NCBI GenBank assembly: GCA_937120965.1
Contig: CAKZKA010000258.1
Location: 1 to 46,984 of the forward strand
From: an uncultured Chloroflexota bacterium
GTDB lineage: Bacteria; Chloroflexota; Chloroflexia; Chloroflexales; Chloroflexaceae
DNA length: 46,984 bases
Reading direction: 5' to 3'
Below, in pieces: positions 39,977-46,984 of the stretch. Both the position numbers and the translations under genes were made by a program. Under the pieces are notes generated by a model. The model had not been told where the DNA came from. It made no database searches and saw only the letters and a program-made list of their open reading frames with translations. Numbering within the stretch: the first letter of the stretch is position 1; every line of letters begins with the position of its first letter.

Positions 39977-40699
39977 TTATGGCCCGACTGCGCGAACGCT
40001 CAGCGGGTAGAGTCGCCCGCCGCGCCACAGGCCGGTAATCTCCACCGGGCCAAAGCGCACACCGTTGCCGGGGCTGCGTTGCAGCGCCGCGAGCGCGGCG
40101 TCGTCCCGCACCGGGCCGTCGAGCTTGAGCTGGCGAGCGCTGGCTTCAGGCACCCCCCCCGGTCCCAGCCGTTCAACCAGCACCGCCGAGTCGCCCCGAG
40201 CCAGCAGATCACCCCGCAGACGCACTGCCTGGCCCTCGTACAGGCCGCTGTTCTCCAGCAGCAGGGCAATCGTCACCTCGCGCAGCCCCAGGGGAGTAAT
40301 CCGAGGCTCGGCGAGTTGATAAGCGTAGCGCCCCGCCGGCCCGAAACGTCCCGGCCCGTCGAGGATGCCACTGGCGCTAACGATGCCGTACCGCACCGCG
40401 CCGGCCTCGTCCAGCGGCGGTTCGTCGGGCAGCGGAGGCGGCGCGCCCAGCCACAGGCCCTCTGGCGCCAGCGGCGCGAGCGCCCCGTCGGGTGTGAGAC
40501 TCAGTCCCTCAACCAGCGTCGCTCCGTCCGTGTCGATCAGCAGGTAGCCAAAGGTCCGCACCGGACCGGGGCTGGGCGCGGCGAGGATCGCGCTCAGCGC
40601 CGGGAGGGTCGGAGCAGGGACAGGGGTGGGCGGCGCGGGGCGCTCCATGCCACAGGCAGTGAGAAGCAGGAACAGCAGCAGAAGTAGCAGCCGGCGCAT
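39977..40699 (-). CDS. Lipoprotein of unknown function
   Basis: 240 residues. The N-terminus MRRLLLLLLFLLLTACGMER is a signal peptide with the lipobox LTAC, so Cys16 should be lipid-modified and the protein anchored outside the membrane. A Pro-rich segment follows, then a region rich in beta-strand-like sequence with YAYQLAEPRITPLGLREVTI, a LYEGQAVRLRGDLLARGDSA segment resembling an OB-like fold, and VRFGPVEITGLWRGGRLYPL at the end. No family is recognised with confidence. The start at 40699 is chosen because it gives an intact signal peptide. It is divergent from the HMG-CoA reductase gene. Confidence 0.75.
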   Translation of the reverse strand: MRRLLLLLLFLLLTACGMERPAPPTPVPAPTLPALSAILAAPSPGPVRTFGYLLIDTDGATLVEGLSLTPDGALAPLAPEGLWLGAPPPLPDEPPLDEAGAVRYGIVSASGILDGPGRFGPAGRYAYQLAEPRITPLGLREVTIALLLENSGLYEGQAVRLRGDLLARGDSAVLVERLGPGGVPEASARQLKLDGPVRDDAALAALQRSPGNGVRFGPVEITGLWRGGRLYPLSVRAVGP

Positions 40700-41048
40700 A
40701 GCGAGGAAGTTCTTCACGGCAAGGAAGGCCAGGGTCACACCCGGGCGTAGCGCCAGCGCAGCGGCGCGTCGTTGACCGTCTGGCATTGTACCACGGGGCA
40801 CAAGCGGCCGCAGGCGCCTATGCCGATGCCTCCTCCGCCAGGCGCACTGTCGGGCAGGGGCATGGGGAACCCCGGGTTCCCCATGAACCGGGCCGCGCAG
40901 CCGCGCCGGCGCGGCTCTGGAAGTCCTGGAAAGCCGCATGATAGGTTTTGACAGTCTTTTTGAGGCTCCTGGAAGCGTGGCGGTGCTAGAATTGGTAGTG
41001 TATTCGGCATTGTGCGTGCAGTCACGAACCGAGGAGACAACCGAACGT
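40700..41048. repeat. Divergent intergenic region with a long palindrome
   Basis: About 350 bases between the lipoprotein and HMG-CoA reductase genes. It includes CATGGGGAACCCCGGGTTCCCCATG at about 40860-40884, a perfect inverted repeat. A TTGACA at 40948 lacks a well-spaced -10. TAGAAT at 40987-40992 is a possible -10 for the reductase gene, but its -35 is poor. Confidence 0.6.
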
Positions 41049-42353
<1,305 letters not shown>

Positions 42354-42604
42354 CAAGCCTGCCAGGCGCCATTCGCGGGGCGCGCAACGCCAGGTGAGCA
42401 CGAAGGCTTTCCCGGGGGAGGGTGTGGCCCTCCCCCGGGAGGGGATATGGGGAACCCCGGTTTCTCCACACCCCTTCGAGAGCGACAACGATACACCTCG
42501 AAATAACGGTGACAAGCTGACCGCAACGCTGCCAGGACGGACCACCGGTCGCCTGTCGCCGCTTTTGCGGGATGGTTTTGTATTATATGTAAGGAGTTTT
42601 CTCT
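42354..42604. repeat. Intergenic gap with palindromes
   Basis: It contains CGCGGGGCGCGCAACGCC near 42375, GGGGGAGGGTGTGGCCCTCC from about 42415 and GGGGAACCCCGGTTTCTCC near 42449. The AT-rich TATTATATGTAAGGAG before the next start holds the ribosome binding site and perhaps a -10 box. Confidence 0.6.
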
Positions 42605-43654
42605 ATGATGAAACCCATCCGGCCCGTAGGTCTGATCGGCTACGGCGCTTACGTCCCGCGCTACCGCATCGCCGGACGGGAAATCGCCCGCATGTGGACG
42701 GACGGACAGGGGGGGGTGCCGGTAGAGGCAAAGAGCGTTCCCGGCCCCGACGAGGACGTGATCACCATGGCCATCGAAGCCGGACGCAACGCCCTGGCCC
42801 GCGCGGCTCTCCCTGCCGAGCGGCTGAGCGCGGTGTGGGTGGGCAGTGAGAGCCACCCCTACAGTGTGAAGCCTTCGGGCACGGTGGTGGCCGAGGCCCT
42901 GGGCGCCTCACACTGGATCAGCGCGGCTGACTGGGAGTTCGCCTGTAAGGCCGGCTCCGAAGCGTTGACCGCCAGCATGGCCCTGGTGGGCAGCGGCATG
43001 GCGGACTACGCCCTGGCCATCGGCGCCGATACCGCCCAGGGGCGCCCCGGCGACGCCCTGGAGTACACCGCCTCTGCCGGGGCGGGGGCGCTGCTGGTTG
43101 GCCCTGCTGAGGAGGCCCTGGCGACGATTGATGCTACGGTGTCGTATGTGAGCGATACGCCCGACTTCTACCGCCGGGCCGACCGGCCCTACCCCGTGCA
43201 CGGCAACCGCTTCACAGGGGAGCCGGCCTACTTCCACCAGATCCAGTCGGCAGCGCGGCGCCTGCTCGACGAGCTGGGGCGCTCGGCCGCCGATTTTACC
43301 TACGCCGTTTTTCACCAGCCCAACACCAAGTTTCCGCAGACGGTGGCCCGGCGCCTGGGTTTCAGCGAGGAGCAGATCGCCCCGGGCCTGCTCAGCCCGC
43401 GCATCGGCAACCCCTACTCGGGCGCGGCTCTGGTGGGACTGTGCGCCATCCTCGACGTGGCGCGTCCCGGCGACACGATCTTTATGACCACCTACGGGAG
43501 CGGAGCCGGCTCCGACGCCTATGCCCTGACCGTAACCGAGCGGTTGCTCGCCTGCCGTGAGCGCGCTCCGCTGACGGCGACCTACCTGGCGCGGGAGGTT
43601 TTTGTGGATTATGCTACCTACGCCCGATGGCGCGGTAAGCTGGTGCTGGGGTAG
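42605..43654 (+). CDS. HMG-CoA synthase, archaeal type
   Basis: 349 residues. It condenses acetyl-CoA with acetoacetyl-CoA to form HMG-CoA. The nucleophile Cys is in DWEFACKAGSEALTASMA (near 114), the general-acid Glu region is VGSESHPYSVKPSGTVVAEA, and the His is in YAVFHQPNTKFPQTVARRLG. IGNPYSGAALVGLCAILD and YGSGAGSDAYALTV complete the archaeal-type pattern; this group differs from eukaryotic HMGCS. AAGGAG lies 8 bases before the ATG at 42605, and a second ATG follows at once. In archaea it acts in a complex with a thiolase and a DUF35 protein, relatives of which are encoded downstream. Confidence 0.93.
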   Translation: MMKPIRPVGLIGYGAYVPRYRIAGREIARMWTDGQGGVPVEAKSVPGPDEDVITMAIEAGRNALARAALPAERLSAVWVGSESHPYSVKPSGTVVAEALGASHWISAADWEFACKAGSEALTASMALVGSGMADYALAIGADTAQGRPGDALEYTASAGAGALLVGPAEEALATIDATVSYVSDTPDFYRRADRPYPVHGNRFTGEPAYFHQIQSAARRLLDELGRSAADFTYAVFHQPNTKFPQTVARRLGFSEEQIAPGLLSPRIGNPYSGAALVGLCAILDVARPGDTIFMTTYGSGAGSDAYALTVTERLLACRERAPLTATYLAREVFVDYATYARWRGKLVLG

Positions 43655-44232
43655 TGTGGGGCAAGCCGGTTTTCCTCCTCCACAGGCAGGGGCGTGGGGA
43701 AACCCGGTTTCCCCATCGGCTTGCCGCCCCCACAAGGGGTATGGGGAAACCTGGTTTCCCCGTATGTTCACCTCACCCTCCCACCAGGGAGGGGTGTGGT
43801 TCGGCAAGCTCACCACAGGTGGGGAAACCCGGTTTCCCCACCCTCCAACCGCCGTTGGGGGCGCCTGGCATCCCGATGAACGGGAGTGGAGGGAACCCCG
43901 GGTTCCCTATGTTCACGTTAGACGGTCATGCGGCTGCGCCGCACAACGACAAGATGAAAATGGGTTTTTCTTGGGAGGGCTGCGCCCTCCCAAACCCTCC
44001 CGCGGGCGGGCTATTTTCACCTCAGGCCCCATGCGCGGAGCGCACACCGCCGCGATGACCATGACCATGGGGCGTCTCTGGGAGGGCCACCCCCTCCCCG
44101 GCCCTCCCCCGCTGGGGGAGGGAACCGGGCGCCTCCCCGCAGGGAGGGGTGCGGTTCGACAGGCTCACCGCAGGTGGGGAAACCTGGTTTCCCCGTATGT
44201 TCACCTTAGAAGTTACGAAAAGGGGCTTACCT
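43655..44232. repeat. Long repeat array between HMG-CoA synthase and the thiolase-like gene
   Basis: About 580 bases without a gene. There are at least five GGGGAAACCCGGTTTCCCC-type palindromes (near 43695, 43742, 43822, 43889 and 44177), the GGCTGCGCCGCACAACGAC module with GGGAGGGCTGCGCCCTCCC (43930-43995), and a single copy of the ~184-bp unit at about 44030-44210. Confidence 0.85.
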
Positions 44233-45408
44233 ATGTCAGGAGCATATCTGATCGGCGCGGGCGCCACGCCGGTGGCGGAGCACTACGGGCGCGGCCTGGC
44301 CGATCTGGCGAGTGAGGCGACGCGGGCGGCCTTCGCGGGGTTGCCGGAATTCGTGTCGCACCGGGTGGGGGCGCTCTACGTGGCCAACGCGCTGGGTGAT
44401 CGCCTGGCGGCCCAGGCCCACCTGGGGGCCTACCTGGCCGCGGCGGTGGGCCTGCACGGCGTGCCGGCGGTTCGCGTGGAGGCGGCGGGGGCGAGCGGCG
44501 GCGTGGCCATCCACCAGGCGGCGCAGGCCATTGCCGCCGGGGCAGCCGAGATCGTGGCCGTACTGGGGGTCGAGAAGGTCACCGACCAGCTCGATGACGC
44601 GGTCGAGGCCGCGCTGGCCCTGGCCGGCGACGCCGAAACCGAAGCCATTCACGGCCTGACCCTCACCGCCCAGTGGGCCATGCTGATGCGCCGCTACATG
44701 CACGAGCACGGCTACGGCCCCGAGGCCTTTGCGCCCTTCCCGGTCAACGCGCACGCCAACGCGGCGAAGAACCCCCAGGCGCTCTACCGCTTTCCGATTA
44801 ACGCCGACAAGTACCGGAAGGCCGCTATGGTCGCCTCGCCGCTGAACATGCTCGATTGCAGCAGCGTGGCCGATGGCGCGGCCTGCGTGGTGCTCGCCGG
44901 CGAGCGCGTGGCCCGTGAACTGGCCGCCGAGGGTGTGCCGCTGGTGCGGCTGGCGGGCGTGGCTGTGGCGACCGATACCCCGGCGCTGGCCCTGCGCGCC
45001 GATCCGCTCGACCTGGCCGCAGCGCGGGCCAGCGCCCACATCGCCCTGGGGCGCGCTCATCTGGGCCTGAGCGATGTGGAGGTTTTCGAATTGACCGACC
45101 CCCACGGCATCGCGGCGGCACTGGCCCTCGAAGCTATGGGCTACTACGAACGGGGCGCCGCGCCCCGCCACGCCGCCGATGGCGCGATCACCCCCACGGG
45201 CCGCACGCCCATTGCTACCGCCGGGGGCTACAAGGCCCGCGGCGACGTGGCCGGCGCAACCGGGGTGTACCAGGTCGTTGAATTGCTACGCCAACTGCGC
45301 GGCGAAGCTGGCGCCACTCAGGTGCCCGGAGCGCGCGTGGCCCTGGCGCAGTGCCTTGGCGGGGTGGGCGCCACGGCCGTGAGTTGTGTGCTGGTGGTCG
45401 AGCGGTAG
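44233..45408 (+). CDS. Thiolase-like protein lacking catalytic residues
   Basis: 391 residues of the SCP2/archaeal acetyl-CoA acetyltransferase type. The fold is clear: YLIGAGATPVAEHYGRGLAD, LYVANALGDRLAAQAHLGAY, RYMHEHGYGPEAFAPFPVNA, SPLNMLDCSSVADGAACVVL. The active site is not. The nucleophile segment, normally EAACASG, reads EAAGASG with Gly86. The His of the usual EVHDCF segment is Thr288 (ELTDPHG). The GHP motif before GATG reads GDV, with Asp338. A normal thiolase reaction is therefore unlikely; a structural role with HMG-CoA synthase and the DUF35 protein is possible. The ATG at 44233 follows an AAGGGG-type site, and the codon Gly86 is GGG, two changes from TGC. Confidence 0.85.
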   Translation: MSGAYLIGAGATPVAEHYGRGLADLASEATRAAFAGLPEFVSHRVGALYVANALGDRLAAQAHLGAYLAAAVGLHGVPAVRVEAAGASGGVAIHQAAQAIAAGAAEIVAVLGVEKVTDQLDDAVEAALALAGDAETEAIHGLTLTAQWAMLMRRYMHEHGYGPEAFAPFPVNAHANAAKNPQALYRFPINADKYRKAAMVASPLNMLDCSSVADGAACVVLAGERVARELAAEGVPLVRLAGVAVATDTPALALRADPLDLAAARASAHIALGRAHLGLSDVEVFELTDPHGIAAALALEAMGYYERGAAPRHAADGAITPTGRTPIATAGGYKARGDVAGATGVYQVVELLRQLRGEAGATQVPGARVALAQCLGGVGATAVSCVLVVER

Positions 45409-45622
45409 TCGCGCCCCGGGCGCCCGGGAGGGGCGTGGGGAGCCTGTGGAGATGAAGAGAGGGGATGGGCCTTACGTCTCTCCATCTCCACAGCAAGAGC
45501 GCCGGGTTTCCCATAGTGATAACAGTGTGTTATTAAACCGTTAATTTTTGGGTATCGGTCTTCCTCTGGTTCGCGCGATCCGCTACAATGTATTCTGCAA
45601 CCTGCTAACCAGAGGAGGCACT
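45409..45622. other. Intergenic region with a long hairpin and possible promoter
   Basis: TGTGGAGATGAAGAGA (45445-45460) pairs with TCTCTCCATCTCCACA (45477-45492) with one mismatch, a strong hairpin just after the thiolase-like gene but without a T-tract. Farther down, TACAAT (45584-45589) may be the -10 of the YIP1 gene; its -35 is weak. Confidence 0.5.
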
Positions 45623-46234
45623 ATGTTCCAGCAAATGATCAACGGCAGCATCGCGGTCCTGACGCGTCCGTCGGCTTCGACCTTCGAAGAGCACGAGCAG
45701 AACAACCTGGGGTGGGCGCTGATCTACTCCCTGATAGCCGGCGCGATCAACGCCGTGATCGCCTGGATCGGTTCCATACTGTTTCCGCAGGAGATACCGG
45801 TTTTCGAGCCGGGTATGGAGGCTGCCCAGCCAGGTCTCTTTGCGCTGATCTTCGGCACACTGATCGGTACCGTCATCTTTCTTTTGATCTACTGGGGAGT
45901 TGTCTACCTGCTCGGTCGGGCCTTTGGCGGCACCGGCGAGTTCGGTGAGCTAGCCTACGGCTTCGCGTTGTTCAGCGCGCCGCTGGCGGTAATCAGCAGT
46001 GTGGGTGGCATCATCCCCCTGGTGGGTGGCTTCATTGCCTTCGCCGTGTGGATTTACAGTCTGTACCTGACCTATCTGGCCATCCAGTCGGGTATGAACC
46101 TGCCGGCGAATAAGGCGCTGTACGTCATTCTGATTTTATTTGCGATCGTTCTGGCGATCGCGCTGTGCGTCGGAATCTTCTTCGCCGCGATTATTGCGGC
46201 GATACTCGGCGCCTCGGGCGGTTTTTCGCCCTGA
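45623..46234 (+). CDS. YIP1-family membrane protein
   Basis: 203 residues with about five hydrophobic membrane segments (WALIYSLIAGAINAVIAWIG, FGTLIGTVIFLLIYWGVVYL, AVISSVGGIIPLVGGFIAFA, LYVILILFAIVLAIALCVGI). The pattern of short loops, with YLLGRAFGGTGEFGELAYGF, is that of YIP1/YIPF-related bacterial proteins of unknown role. The start ATG at 45623 follows GAGGAGG at 45612-45618. It lies between the thiolase-like and DUF35 genes, only 36 bases before the latter, and is probably cotranscribed with it. Confidence 0.8.
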   Translation: MFQQMINGSIAVLTRPSASTFEEHEQNNLGWALIYSLIAGAINAVIAWIGSILFPQEIPVFEPGMEAAQPGLFALIFGTLIGTVIFLLIYWGVVYLLGRAFGGTGEFGELAYGFALFSAPLAVISSVGGIIPLVGGFIAFAVWIYSLYLTYLAIQSGMNLPANKALYVILILFAIVLAIALCVGIFFAAIIAAILGASGGFSP

Positions 46235-46270
46235 GCGATTCAATCCTGTCTGACGAAGTGAGGTCCCCGT

Positions 46271-46666
46271 ATGGAAATTGCCCGTCACTGGCGCCAGCGC
46301 GCCACGCGGTATCGGCTCGAAGGTCAGCGCCACCGTCACACCGGAGTGGTTCGCTTTCCGCCCCAACCCGCTGCTCTGGGTGAAGATCCCGAAATGTGGG
46401 AACCCGTGGCCCTCAGCGGTCGCGGCGAACTCTACAGCTTCAGCGTGCTGCGGCAGCCTCCCGCTGGCTATGAGAGCTTCGGCATCTACGCCGTGGGGAT
46501 GGTGCGGCTGGAGGAAGGCCCCCTGGTGAGCGCGCAGCTTACCGACTGCGCTGAAGCGGATCTCGTCATTGGCATGCCGGTCGAGATGGTGACGCGGCGC
46601 CTGGCCGATACGGGTGAGGACGGGGTTCTCGTCTACGGCTACAAGTTCCGTCCCCGGCTGAGGTAA
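46271..46666 (+). CDS. DUF35 OB-fold protein without zinc-ribbon cysteines
   Basis: 131 residues. GVVRFPPQPAALGED near the N-terminus matches the FPPR region of DUF35 proteins, and GELYSFSVLRQPPAGYESFG with YAVGMVRLEEGPLVSAQL is the acyl-CoA-binding OB-fold part. In typical members two CxxC pairs form a zinc ribbon around FPPR. Here the corresponding stretch is RHRHTG and the second pair is missing; the only cysteine is in LTDCAEAD. The protein therefore probably binds no structural zinc. In archaea, DUF35 holds thiolase and HMG-CoA synthase together. The start ATG at 46271 has only a weak GTGAGG upstream. Confidence 0.82.
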   Translation: MEIARHWRQRATRYRLEGQRHRHTGVVRFPPQPAALGEDPEMWEPVALSGRGELYSFSVLRQPPAGYESFGIYAVGMVRLEEGPLVSAQLTDCAEADLVIGMPVEMVTRRLADTGEDGVLVYGYKFRPRLR

Positions 46667-46984
46667 AAAAAGCCCGCCCGCGGGAGGGTTTGGGAGGGCG
46701 CAGCCCTCCCAAGAACAATACTATTTTCATTCTGGCGTTGTGCGCCCCGCGCATGGGGCCTGATGTGAACATACGGGGAAACCGGGTTTCCCCACCTGCG
46801 GTGAGCCTGTCGAACCGAACCCCTGCCTGTGGGGAAGCCAGCCGCTCCCACCAGCAGTTGGGACATGGGGAAACCGGGTTTCCCCAACCCCTCCCTGTGG
46901 GGAGGATCCCGGTTCCCTCCCCCAGCGGGGGAGGGCCAGGGAGGGGGCGGCCCTCCCAAAGACGCCCCATGTTCATCGCGGCGT
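46667..46984. repeat. Terminal repeat block, inverted module
   Basis: About 318 bases without a gene at the right edge. They contain the inverted CCCTCCCGCGGGCGGGC tail with a seven-base A-tract, GGGAGGGCGCAGCCCTCCC (about 46692-46710), GTTGTGCGCCCCGCGC and two GGGGAAACCGGGTTTCCCC palindromes (about 46775-46793 and 46866-46884). From 46740 on, the sequence is the reverse complement of the ~184-bp unit seen at 26703-27218. Confidence 0.8.

Noticed and set aside
40948-40992. TTGACA and TAGAAT as a promoter of HMG-CoA reductase
   Set aside because: The two boxes are about 33 bases apart, far beyond the 16-18 expected.

Overview
The window looks like chromosomal DNA of a high-GC bacterium of the phylum Chloroflexota, probably a Roseiflexus/Chloroflexus relative. 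The reasons are the archaeal-type mevalonate genes (HMG-CoA synthase, thiolase-like protein and DUF35 protein) beside a bacterial HMG-CoA reductase, the anaerobic-type cobalamin genes, a tandem-domain ThyX-like protein, and short palindromic repeats in almost every intergenic gap. This assignment is inference; there is no rRNA to test it. Both window ends lie inside repeats, as expected of a draft contig.

Layout. 1-12.7 kb: cobalamin (B12) synthesis on the + strand: cbiET, cbiL, a 1388-residue CbiF-CbiG-CbiH-CysG fusion, cbiA, a flavodoxin, cobU, cobD and cobQ. Overlapping starts and stops show tight coupling, and a lone nucleotidyltransferase-fold gene interrupts the run on the other strand. 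12.9-18.3 kb: a P-type cation ATPase and, convergent to it, a response regulator with PAS, GGDEF and EAL domains. 19-24.7 kb (- strand): promoter, SAM-I riboswitch, intrinsic terminator, metH, a 75-residue protein and a multipass membrane protein. 24.8-29.6 kb (- strand): a tandem ThyX-like protein, then a repeat-filled gap, a phosphatase-superfamily protein and pyrC. 30-33.8 kb: a membrane-anchored SH3-like protein, Lon protease, and tRNA-Thr(CGT) divergent from lon. 33.8-40.7 kb (- strand): a UroD-family protein, a degenerate receiver domain, fabI, an SDR, folE, a double 6-pyruvoyl-tetrahydropterin-synthase-like protein and a lipoprotein. 41-46.7 kb (+ strand): HMG-CoA reductase, HMG-CoA synthase, a thiolase-like protein, a YIP1-family membrane protein and a DUF35 protein.

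How the genes fit together. The B12 genes cover uroporphyrinogen III to the methylated corrin, a,c-amidation, the remaining amidations and part of nucleotide-loop assembly. cbiC, cbiD, cbiJ, cbiB, cobS and a cobaltochelatase are not in the window. MetH uses B12 and is under SAM control. The mevalonate cluster resembles the archaeal thiolase/HMG-CoA synthase/DUF35 complex, but the thiolase lacks its catalytic Cys and His residues and the DUF35 protein lacks its zinc-ribbon cysteines, while the synthase and reductase look intact. That degenerate complex is the most surprising biology here. Next come the five-domain corrin fusion with repeat-derived linkers and a dispersed element family with terminal inverted repeats.
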